NCBI GenBank assembly: GCA_024734555.1 | Contig: JANPWX010000010.1 | Span: 691,826-755,825 of the forward strand | Direction of reading: 5' to 3' | DNA: 64,000 bases | From: Trochalopteron elliotii | Lineage: Eukaryota; Chordata; Aves; Passeriformes; Leiothrichidae | Shown: positions 12,801-24,900 of the stretch, piece after piece | How positions within the stretch are numbered: position 1 is the first letter of the stretch | Layout: every line of letters begins with the position of its first letter | The notes under the pieces: generated by a model | The model's input: only the letters and a program-made list of their open reading frames with translations | Told to the model about the DNA's origin: nothing | The model's database searches: none | Program-made: the position numbers and the translations under genes

Positions 12801-15800
12801 TCTGCATTTATTGCACACTTCTACCTTTTTTATAAATACATTATCACTGTCTCCCCTTATACTCAGAATAAAACTATTTTTCCATGAGCATTTCTTTCTT
12901 ATGAAACTGAACTTTGGGGGCAAACAGTATAAAACTGCTCTAAACAATGCCCAGCCATTCATATTTCTTGCTTTACATGCTTTTCCCACATGGTTTGATT
13001 CATAATTACTTCCAGCTTCAAGGAAACTGGCCCTTTTAAAGGCACCAAACCTAAGTTTTTGACTTTGTTTGCACTTAACAAATCAAGCAATGAATCAATT
13101 CTGTCTAAGCTGCCAGCAATTCTGAATTCTACAATTTTTATCTTCTTCTTCATCAACTGAGACTGTCTAACACAGGAATCCCAAAGTTACATAATAAAGA
13201 CTCACATGAGAAATCCTTATCAGAATGCCAAAGGATCAAAATTGAAACAAACTGAAATGAACTAAGAAGAGCAAAACAAAAACAGGGATGGCAGTTAGAT
13301 CCCACCCAAATGTGGGAGAGGTTTGATGGATGAACAACAAACAGCCAGGTAACTGAATTGCTATAAATAGCTCGAGTTAATTTTCTTAACTATTTCAAGT
13401 GCTCAAACAATTAGTACAGAATGGAAGAGATTAGGTAGGAGGAGAGTCATAAAGCCTGCTAAGCCTTTAAATAATCTTTCAAACAAAAGCATCAGGAGAC
13501 TCTTGCATATGATGGTCAGAATCGTTTCATTTAGCCCATGGGAGACACTCTTAGTCTTGGACAGGACATGACATCATTGGGACTTCTCCCTTCTTTTCTT
13601 TTGTCCTTCATTCAGGATTGTAGCAATAAAAAAATACAAATTGAAAAAAAAAGCCAGGGCAGAAAAAAATCCCACAGCACCAGGCATGGGGAAAGTCCAG
13701 CATTCCGACACGTTTACTGCTTATTTTTACAGTGTTTAATGGCAAAGTACCACACAAAGACACAACCACTTTCAAAGCAACCTCCCAGCCTAGAGAGAAA
13801 ATGAGGGGAAGGGGCTCTGTTTCAGTTCTTCATTATTAAAGCTCTGAAGTAAAGAAATTTCAACAAACACAAGTAACCCAATCTGTGTGTTTCTCTAGCC
13901 CAAACTCCCTCCACTTTTACAGTCTTTTCAAAGTCTAGATCAAGTTTCATTTGAGTTTGCAGGCTGAAGGTTGTTATTTCTCCTTCCCCCCCCACAAGAC
14001 TCAATTTCTTTGTCTTTTCTTTTTAACACAAAGTGGAAATCATCATGAATATTCAAAAAATCTTCACTGCACCTTGCAAATCTATTCTATAATAATGAAG
14101 AAATATTTAAATACACAACATCACAGAATGTCTAGCAAAACACAAAGCCCATCGGAAAAAAATATTCCTTCTTTTAGTTAAGTTCTGCCTAAAGATTCCC
14201 AAAGTACACAATACAAAATATATACCAATATAAAACATATACCATATAGTTAACAGAGGGTACTCATATAACATGTTAATATTATGTCATTGTGACCAAC
14301 CATAGTGATCTTGTAACCATTTTTCCAATTGAGAGGGGCAACAATTTTTTTTTCCTATTTCTGCCTTGAAAGAAAATTTTAAGACCCCCTGTTTTGTTAA
14401 AGTGCAAAACGGTTCCGTGAAACTCAAGTGTATCTTTGAACATCTGTTAAACTTTATAAGGGAGTGTTTCTTCCCCAGTCAAAATCAAACCCTGGGTAGA
14501 TTTTTCCATCATTCATCAGCTGAGATTTTAACATCCAAGGTTTTGAACTGACTATGGCAGAAGGTGAAAAGATCCACCAAGTTCCTACGGGGAACTTTTC
14601 CCTGTTTAGAAGCATCAAATCACCAATATATCTGCTGAAGTCTCTTTGAAAGTAGTTTCTGATGGATCAGTTTGAAAGAGGGGCAGAAGCAGTCACTAAG
14701 CTTCCATCCCACTGAGGAAATGACACACCAGCAGAGGAAGAAAAAGAAGAAAAGCTGACACAGGAGCATGAGAGCAATAGTGCAGGTGAAGCCCCCAAAT
14801 CATATGGGTTACAAAAAAGGAACTTTTCATATGCTCAATACAAGTGAATCCACACTTGCAGTCTGCCAAGACAGACTCAAAGCAAGCATAAAGGTGACTA
14901 AACCATGCATTCAGAGAGTACTAAGTGACAGAAGAATGACCATACAACCTTCAGCTTGGCCCACTTAATAAGCATTAAATACAGTCTATAATTAACTCCA
15001 CGTTCATGATCCTCTTTCGGAAATCTCATTTAATTCAAGGCAAACATAGATTCTGCTTGGGGAATGATTCAGAATTTGTAGTGAATGAGACTCTTGTTTC
15101 TAAGACCTGGCCAGTCTCAAAGAACTACTACAATATAAATATTTAATAATAACAAAAGCATGCAACTCCTTGCCAAGCACAGATGTTCGAAAGTGACTGC
15201 AAATCTTGGCATTTGGTGGCACCTAGTCATCCACTGGCTGAGTCACTAATGTGATTGATAGGCTTAAGTTGTTCAGGAACTATTGCCCCCCCAAGAATTA
15301 AAACCTGTGACTTGTATCATAGTTTTTGTATAAGTGTTTTTGTCTACACAATCAGCAAATATCAGATCCTTATAGGTTTTAAAAAGGTTCCTGCTGCTTG
15401 GGAAAACTCTTTAGCAGGGAGAAATGGATGCAACTGGCCTGTTTCTATACTTCGTGCATATTTTGTTTTGCTATTCTAATTCTGGTAATGATGTTATGAT
15501 TAGTACAAACATAACTAAAAGATAAACTCCTCTTGCAACAGATCTTTTTCACTAACCTGGTCCTGAGGAGACTTATATCTTGTTTTGACTAAGGGAACAA
15601 CTCATTCATAAACTGCATTGCCTGTGGAAGTCCTCAGCTTTCCATTCACCCTGTGTGTCATTAACAACACCCATCTGAATACTATCTTGCCCTTTAAAAG
15701 CTATTAGGCTTTCTAAAGAAGAGCTTTCCTAGGCACAGGCACCAGAAAGAAAGCATCTTCCATCTTAATAGTCTCCTTTCCAACAAGACTGGTCAGAATC

Positions 15801-18800
15801 TGTCATTTCCACAAAGCACCCATACAGCATCTTTAAAACTGGGCACTCCCTTACAGGTGAGATTCCTGTCCATGTCAGCCTCCCTAATTACAGCAAAGCA
15901 TTTATCAGGCATACAGCTCCCACAGAAAACACCAGTCAAGTCCTTCTGACTGAATTCCTTCCAGAGGGAATAAATCTGGTTTCATTACCATTTCCATGAA
16001 TTCAGGGAGAACAAACCCATTACATTCCTGTAACCACAGCAGACTGTGCTATACCTGAATAACAGGCCCTGGAAGTCTGCAGGGGAGGGGACATTCAAGT
16101 AGCAATGCATGAAAAAGCTGAAGCTACAAAGGCAAATGGACTCATTACTGCTTATTTATGTCAAATGTTTTGCTTTGTATGACATTCAAAATGCAAGTCA
16201 GAGCACTTAAGGTGTAGCACAGATCTACCTTTGTAGAAAATGTGAGTCTTGTGGGCCATTAGTTCCAATGACATCAACTAACACAGCCAGCAACAGGTTC
16301 TGAGCAAACGAAAGATTAAGAAAAAAAATCCAAAGAAAACTAATTGTTGCCTTAAGTGCTTCAAGTCACACGAGATTCTCACATGCTGTCAATTAAGTGA
16401 ACCCTATAAAGTTATGATTTATGGCAAGATTCCACCAGAATTATTATATCACAACAGACACAATTCAATTATTTCTGCCAATAAAGTCATCAGTGCAGAA
16501 CATATTATCCCTTTCAGCTCTAAGCATCTTTGTTAACCAGAAAGTGCTTCTATGATGGTACCATCTAGACTCAGGCACAGGAAGTATTTTTAACCACTAA
16601 GTTCCATTGAATTCAGTGTGTATTTAGAAATCTGGTACCACAAAATTTCTGACCACAGAAGGTGAACTTGTAGAATAGTAGCCAAATCCTCTAGGCTATT
16701 AGCCATTTTTCTTTCAAAATTTATTTCTTATTTTTTATTATATTTTCAGCCATTTTCTGTCTTCCTTGCTAATAATAAAAAACAAACAAACCAACCAACC
16801 ACACACACACAAAACAACCAAAAAAATCCCAACAGAATAATTCAGGCCAGAAGTGAAGCCTACAGGTCATCAGGTATATTCTCAAAGCAGGATCAGCTTT
16901 AATTCTACAGAAGAAACAAATAAACCACAATAAAAAGAAAAGAAAAAAACAACCAAAAAAACCTAACAAAGCTGCAGTTGAAAAAGAAGTTATGTTGCCT
17001 ACATACAGTACTTGCTTTCTTTGTTCCTTAAGTTAACTTATAGTATTTATTTTAATCATGCTGATTTTGTTACAAGTCTTTCTAGAAGCTAACTTTACGA
17101 CTTTGAAAAATAAACATGCATATTTAGAATACTATATAAACATATATTTTTAAGTAGTCAACAAAATCTTTCTTTAATCAAACCAGTGGAGAGTTTTTAT
17201 AATAGGGACGTTTTAAGAAAAGAAATCAGTGTTCTGGAAGACCTCTAGCAGGTATAAACTTCCCTTGGCCTCATACTGAAGAATAAGAAAAAGCAGACCA
17301 TGCCTTGGGGAGCTGTGATCAAATAGGTAAGTCAGCAAAGAAGGGAAGAAAAGAATGGAACAGAGGCCTGAGGGGAAGGAAGACTCAAGGGAGTTTGCTA
17401 AAAGCAAAGTGAAAAGGACAGCACAAGCAGAAGGAGAAGGAAGACTGAAGCAGTGGTTTGGATGCAGCACAGACTGGGATGCCAGCTCTGTGTGGACAGT
17501 CAGCAGGCATGTTCAATAAATTGGACATTACAAAATACACAAAAATAGCATGGAAAAAAACAATCAGTCTAGTTAAAAACTTAAAAAACACTTTTCCCTC
17601 TCCAATACCCTGACATTCACTCAAAAGTTACTTATCCACTTCACAGTTTTGGATTAATCTCTTTGCTTTGACTTCTACATGTATATATTGAAGGTAATGT
17701 GTCATGTGAATGTCATCCCACAGTGTTGTATGGGTACACACACTATTGTCTCTAAATCACTAGGATGTCCCAACACAGAAAATTTAACAAAGAAAACGAG
17801 TAACTGTGCCACCAGCATGGGTTCCAGACAGCATGCAACAAAAACTGCATAGAACACTACACTGAATGAGACCAGAAAGAAACCTTGAGCTATTGATGCA
17901 GTTAATTGTATCCTTCCTGACCACTGAATGAGATACAGAGCCTTTGGAGGGAAATAAATAAATATATAAACAATCCAATAATCAATATTCCTTCTTTCTC
18001 ATATACATTCTACAATCTTTTTGCCACATGTTACTATAATTGAGTTTATGTACCCGGCTGCTTCTGCAAAAGAAACTCCTACCTAGAGACTCTCTCACGT
18101 CCCAACATACTTAGGACACTTTTATTCCATTATGGAAGCTCACAAGCTGCTCATCATCACTAAATTGGATTGTTTCACTCCATAGGTACAACGATATTTT
18201 CAAAACATTAAGAATGGGGCTTATATTGACATGTTGTGCAGGGGATGTATTCTCAAGTCATTCAAAGCCACGAGATTGGTTCTGGGCCCTTTTAAGTAAA
18301 AGGTTTTTAGTAGTGTTTTTGCTCCCATCACCAAGAAATTCGGTCAGGTTGCTGACCCCAGAAACAGGGTCGCTACTGACCTCTAGTGTTCGGCAACCCA
18401 GGCTCAATTCCACTGATTTAAGGCAAAAAGGACGAGAAGCATCTTCATCCTTCAGCAGGGCACTGTCCTTCTGACATAGCAAGAGGTCCCTGCTTTGTGC
18501 TGAGGTTCTTTCCGCTGTTTTATCAACAAAAATAGCAGTATCCAATTTTAGAGAAACAAGTAGAAAGGAAATATAGACTCCTAAGCATCCCAGCAAATGC
18601 TTAGTCCTTCTTTCTGCTTTCACACCTGTAATTCATTTTTCATTTGGAGGATTAAGAGAAGGATATCTAGAGCAGACTGACAGTTGTGGCTTCAAGTGGG
18701 TATTTATAGTCTCTTGATCAATTATTAAGGAATTAATGACAGTGAGCCACAATCTAAGCTGTCCTGCAAAGCCTAGTGCAAGGAAAGGAGTTGTAATTGT

Positions 18801-18936
18801 CAGGTTGCTCTAGGACTTGGCTGTCCCAGGTAGAAGTGTAGAGTCTAGTGAGCCAGCTGCCAAGGTGGCATAAAAGCTGCTTACAACAGAAAGCTGTAAC
18901 TACAGAAATGAAGAAGAATCCTACTGTTCTACTTAC
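850..18936 (-). other. ST3GAL3: ST3GAL3 intron, 18.1 kb, between the 43-nt and 93-nt exons
   Basis: Defined by the donor at 18936 and the acceptor at 850. The sequence is AT-rich with no CpG island. Nothing in it was recognised as a gene or a TE family. It holds several stop-free runs with no coding support: plus-strand 3335-3820 and 5347-5772 start at GTG rather than ATG, and minus-strand 18258-18623 also lacks an ATG. A/C-rich low-complexity patches lie at 16771-16826 and 16922-16965. No nested gene could be supported. Confidence 0.8.
16771..16965. repeat. two A/C-rich low-complexity tracts
   Basis: Two A-rich stretches with interspersed C (AAACAAACAAACC and CACACACACA types at 16771-16826, AAAGAAAAGAAAAAAACAACC type at 16922-16965) flank about 95 bp of ordinary sequence. 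They resemble degraded poly(A) or simple repeats common in bird introns. No retrocopy body was recognised between them. Confidence 0.55.
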
Positions 18937-18979
18937 AATTTTGAGTCCAGGTTCAGGAGAAAGCCCAGTTTGTCATATT
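18937..18979 (-). CDS. ST3GAL3: ST3GAL3 stem exon, 43 nt (residues 55-69)
   Basis: This is a very short exon that encodes the next part of the stem. On the minus strand the acceptor TTTTCCAG precedes AA TAT GAC, and the donor is TT|GTAAGT. The peptide is E-YDKLGFLLNLDSK-L; human ST3GAL3 has YDRLGFLLNLDSKL as I recall it, so only Arg to Lys differs. It enters in phase 1 and leaves in phase 2; TT joins the G of the next exon to give Leu69 (TTG). Because 43 is not a multiple of three, skipping this exon alone would break the frame. It was found by targeted search for the expected peptide, and both splice sites fit the neighbouring exons exactly, which makes a chance match very unlikely. Confidence 0.93.
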
Positions 18980-21900
18980 CTGGAAAACAAAAGCAAAGGA
19001 CACAATATCATAAAAGCTGCAAGAGTCTCCTTTGCAAAAGGCACCAAAACTAAACAGCAGGAAGTCCTTTTAGCAGCTGTTAATACAGATTATTGTTGCT
19101 TCAAGGTATTCCTAAATTAACATTTCTCAGTCTCCAGGAAATACCAGAGCAAGAGAACACACGGGTAACCATTAATTTACAAATCACTAGAATTAATCAA
19201 GATATCCAGAGTGATAAAAAGGAAGTATTACTGAAAACACTTATGCAGTGATAAACAAACCTTTCCTGCTTGCTGTACAAATAATTTTGCCACTAAACTG
19301 CATGACAAACATTTCTCCTAAGTTTTCTGATGTGCAGAGCTTTGAAATTTTTTTTCATTCCTTGTCTATTCCAACCCACAACTTCATAATCAAGCAGCTC
19401 ATCTTCAAGAGAAAGTGACTCATGGTGGCAAAAATGCTTCAAGTTGAGGTGTTGCTCAGTAGGAAACTGCAAAGTCTATTTCTGCCATGAACAGGGGACA
19501 GCTACAGAAACAAAACTATCACTCAGAACATCTGTAACTCATGTATAAAATAAGCTTTTCATTCAGCATCTCTGAATATATTGTGATCCTGTAAATCAAA
19601 CACTTGATACAAAAAATAAAACTATTAGAGTTCATATGAAATATACAAGGAAAAGGTGCAGTGTTCTTCTTGCCTTGAGTTAGCCTCAGGGGCATCCTCA
19701 CACTGAGTATCCCTGAGTCTCACAGCTACACAATAAAAAAATAATCCAAACAGAGAAGTAAAAGATAACCCAATTGGAGATTAAAAGAAACAACAAGAAA
19801 AAAAGTTTCTCATAAGCTTTTAGAAAGAGCTCATTGGAAATACAAGATTACTTTTCTCATGAGACACCCCTAGAACTTCTGGTGCAGTAGTTCACCTCAA
19901 AAGATCACAAGCTTTTCACACTCTCATTTACCAGCAGAACAGCAAAGCCTAAACACGTATCTCAGATACAATGATTGCACCAGAGAGGTCAAAGTAAACT
20001 GTGCCATTGGTTTCAATCCCATTAAGATTTAATTCCTGAGCCAAGGCAAGTATTCTATTTGACATCACTTAGGTAACAGAAGCTGCAGAACACGTGCATG
20101 CTTGATATTGGCACATACTGTCTGTTCCCTGCCAGCACCCGAGTGCCACCCACCATCTCCACTCCACCTGTGCATCCCTCCTCCACTTTCCCCTTACTGA
20201 CACTTGTTTCCCCCATGTGCTGCTTTCCTCATAATTTCTTCCCAGTTTATTCCTCCTACAAGAAATTATGTCCTGTACAACCACTCCTCCTCCACCTGTA
20301 GGATTGTGCACAGGGAGTTATCCATTCGGAAAAAGAAACATGCCTTCAATTTTTATTAACTCTTCTGACTCCCAAACCAAACACCTGCACTAAGCAAACA
20401 GCAACAAAGATTTTGGGTTTTTTTAGTAACTCTTTTTCTAAAAACATCTACAGATACTGACCCATCTGTCATCAGTCTTATCTCATTCAAACCAACATTC
20501 CCTTCTTCCCAACAGGAAATACAAAAAGAGGAAATGCAATAAGAGATGTATCACCTCATAACTACAACAACATCCTGGACTTTCTATTAACTCGGCACTT
20601 TATTAGCTTTGCAACCAAAGCACCAGAACACAGACATGAGCTAAACGCTACGGGCAGACCTCCATTGCAATGTTTCACAAGATTTATCTTCTGTTTGTCA
20701 CAAGCATTTCACCTTCCCTAGGCTTTAAGCTTTGATGTTCACTGATCTTTAATGACAGAGATACAAAGTAATTTTTTTCATTACATGTCAACTACCTTGC
20801 AACAGGCACTTTCCAAAAAAAAAAGTATTACGAAACAAAACATTTCTGATTTCAAACCAGATGCACGGGTATGTTCTTGATTTTCACTAGGGTGTAACTG
20901 TAATTTCAGGCTGTAACATCAAACCAGAAGCATCCATGCCCCATCCTCTTGTTGGCAGGTGAGATGTGCAAGCTAATGCAGGCAGTGAAATGCTGCTCTC
21001 ACCACGAGCCATCTCACACTCATGGGCACTTTTGGAAGTTGGCATTACTATTAGCTTGGAAATGAATCTCTATCACATGCTTCCCCAGGAAAGACACTAG
21101 GACCCTCTAAAAGTACAGATTCAAAATTATCTTCCTTTTTAGCAAAAATCAGAGTCTTGCTACAGACTTCCAGTGTCATTTAGCTGTATCACTGCAAATG
21201 CAAGGGCCAAAAGTCAGCCCACAGGCCGGCTGGAAGCAGCCTGCATTCACACAAGACAGATAAAGCCCCAAATGTCTGAAGAAAGTCAAACATACAGAGC
21301 CCAGCTGCAGGAAAAGGCAATCCTTGTCTGGAGTTATGTATCTAAATTAAAACAAGATGAAACACAGATCCACTAAATCAAAGTACAGCTGAATCTAAAA
21401 CACAGTTTGGTCAGGGCGTGATGATTACAGGAGAGGAACTGAACTAATCACACAGCTCAAGAAAGGGGCAATCCCATTCCTACCCTTTCCTCCATTGAAA
21501 ATAGAGGTGGCAATAGCCTGCCTTGGCACTCACACTACCTCTCTGTGCCCTTACAGGTTGCTTCCTCCTCCCATAACCTCAGTTTAAAGCCTTACACACC
21601 AAGTTAACCACTTGATATACAGAAATATTCCTCCTCTTTTTCATGTAGCGGGATAAAGAAGTGCTGGAATATTAGAGAAAACAGAACAAAATAGTTAAAG
21701 AGCAAGGTAAAAAATCTGATCTTTACTCCAAGGTAAAAAATCAGCTTGGACCAGGTGGCCATGTTAACTGTGGTTTGATGTTGGCCTCCAGCAACATCAT
21801 CATGATGACCCTCCCCTGGCATCTCAATCATTAGGAGGTCTCTGCACTGAAGGACAATGCAGAGTCACTCACAGGTACAGTCTGGAGAACTCCCTTCACA

Positions 21901-24900
21901 TTTAAGCATGTTGCTAGGTCTGATCCAGCCCTGGCCACGTCTGACCCACCAATTTCCAGACAAGACACCTCGATGGCTATATGGCACAGGATCTGTTTCT
22001 AAAGCAAAAAATGAATAAAGGCAATAAAGAATTTAGTTTGTATCCTCTAGAAGAACATCGTGAAGTAATCTGAACAAGATTTTATATTATCAGCCCACAG
22101 AAGACTGAGAGGCCCATGAAAGATAAAAGTAACATTATTAGAAGAGCACAAGACAATCTAAAGATCACAGTCACTTGTGTTAAGGAGTTACAGATCTCAG
22201 GTGACAATGTGGTACAGCAGGGCACAGAAATGAACAAACATGAGGAATGAAGTTTCATCATGCCCCATAAGAACAAGAGGTCATCTTAGGTCAAAAACAA
22301 AATGCATTTCTACATTTCCAGGAAGATCAGAACTGAATAAGAATCTAAGAACTGACAACAATTTCATAATAAAGCATGTAATTGGGATTACATGAACAGA
22401 AATAGAGCCAAGCATAGCAATTTCTATAAATTATGCAAATCCTGTGCCAAATTCAATGTTGGCATTAGCATGGAAATTCCTCCAAAGAATCCAACAGAAA
22501 TCCAGCTACCAGGCTGCAAGTGAGAGATGCATTGTCTCATGTCTGAAAACTCCATGCAGACCACCCAGGAAGCCATAAAGCCCAGTGTACAGTATCTAGC
22601 AAGTATTCAACTTGCCTTTTGCATCTGCAGCCAATATAGCTATACAGAAGCAAAATGGAAAAAATTTTTCCCCTTATGCTACTAATCTGAAATCAACAAT
22701 CCAGGAATTAACTTGGAATAGTGGTTCTGTCTTTTCAAACTACCTGTAACCAATTTCACTGATTACTTGAGTAGCAGCCAGCTACTTAGAAGCACAGTAC
22801 AAATAACTTTGTCTGCAGAAATAGAAAACTGAACTTTTTTTAAAAAGATGGGCTATATGTAGTTCTAGCTCTGTGTTTAACTGGTAATTGCAAGTACAGG
22901 AGGGAAGGGAGAAGATTCAGTTTTGCTCTTTTATTCAAAATGTTTCTGTTTGTCAAAGAAATCAATATGATTGTCAAGAGACAGAAGCCCTATCCAGGAT
23001 GCTCAGACCACCCTGATCCATTTCATTCTGTCCAGTGCAGTTTGGTCTCTGCAGAACTGAGGATCCAACTAAACCAAGCCTTGCTCACTATTCACATACA
23101 AGTTCTACATATACAGCAAAGGCCACAGGTAAAATTACTTACTCTGCAATGAAAAAGGCCAAACACACAGCATTCACCTTGGACTAACAAAACACATATG
23201 GACAGTTATAAAAGTTTAGCCAATGTAAAATAATTCTGCTAAAACTCAAGAGACAAGAAAGAATTAATGAAAAAAAGTCATGTTAAATGGATCAACTGAA
23301 AAGGACAAAAGAAAGCTTTTATTTCAGGGTTAAAAAAATACCAGTCTGGATTACTGAGCAACAGTCAAAGTACTGGATAAACAAAGACTTAATGTTGCAT
23401 CCTTTCCATAGGATTTTCACTTTAACCTCTTCAGTGATGGAATTTACTGATGAAAGCATTATCTTCTATTTAAATAACCAGGGAATAAAAAAGACTGCAA
23501 AGGCAAGTTCAGAAGTGGTAAAGCTGAGGCCACCCGAGCCTCTCAGCACAGTGGATGGATGGATGGATGGATGGATGGATGGATGGATGGATGGATGGAT
23601 GGATGGATGGATGGATGGATGGATGGATGCAGGTCTGTGTTTCAGTTTCCTCCTCACCCCCACTTACGCTTTTGCATATGAATTTATCAGCCTTTTTCTC
23701 CATGTTGCCAAGTGACATCAAAGAAAACACCAAGAAAACTGGTGAGACAAAGCCCAGACCCTGGTGCCTTTCCCTGCTCTGTAACAAGACACAGAAGAAG
23801 CAGAAGTGACACCTGCAAAGCTAAGTGCTCAGCCCTTGCAGCCCAGCACCAGAAGCTTACCTCACCAATCTACATCTACACATCCTAATAAAACTATAGC
23901 AACCTCCAATGGTAGAAAAGCAACTGGCTGCTTTAAGCTGAATTTAGGAAAGACTCTGATAGGAGGATGAAAAATTTCCTCCTATGATCTGCATATGCCC
24001 TTTTGCTTTTCTCAGGCAGTCATCTGTTTCAAGCCAGACTACAGCCTTTGCTAAACAGTTGTTCCATTTACTGCCACGCGTCCATTTGGGAAATTGAGTT
24101 AATGCTGCCCTACTGAGTCGCCCAACGTACTTTTTATTCTATAAATTGTATCATATTTCCTAATAAAAGTCAAGAACAATATTAACAAAACAGTAATCTA
24201 TATTGGCTTTAAGTGACTTACAAGATGTGCTGATTATCTGCAAAGAGATGTCACATGAGAGAGAAAAATCACATTGAAATACTTTTAATTTGAAGCATTC
24301 ATTAACCCATTTCTTGACATTTGCACCTCAACTCATTCACAGCTGTATTTTCAGCTGGAGGAATACAGCATTAATAAGAAGACAGATGATGATGCTGAAC
24401 ACGCTGGCAAAGTCACATAAGGACTATGAAACTGCTTAATGACAGTCACTGGCAAAGATTCAAGCAGCTCCCCCAGTCTATGCTCAGAAAAATAAAGAAT
24501 GAAGTAGAACTTCATTAATCAAAAATGAAAAGGGAAAAGCATTTTTGCAGAAAAAAAGCCACTAAAACCAGGAGAGAAAATACATATATTTCCTTTTTTT
24601 CTTCCTGCTTTACAGGAATGAAGAAATATACAGCATAGTAACTTCATCTCTCCTTTAGCATCATTATCACAGTGCTAAGACAGAAATGCAATTTGGGTGA
24701 AAAACCCCAACATGCCAGAACCACATCAGCTCCAAACATTAATTATAGTTGCTTTCCTCTAACCAAGAACATCTAGTTAATTACCACTGACCTGAAAATC
24801 CAGGAAACATCAGAGTTTGCAGCTGTAGACATCTGTACTATCAGAGTATCATTGTGAAATCAAATAAACAGTAAGGAATCTTCTGCAAGTCACCAATGTT

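Noticed and set aside
12639..13156. Two overlapping minus-strand ORFs that could be read as one frameshifted coding sequence
   Set aside because: The composition is the L/S/K/N/I-rich type expected from AT-rich intron DNA, the first has no preceding open frame, and no homology was recognised.
23287..23715. 142-codon ORF with MDGW repeats
   Set aside because: The length comes from the TGGA microsatellite, which contains no stops.
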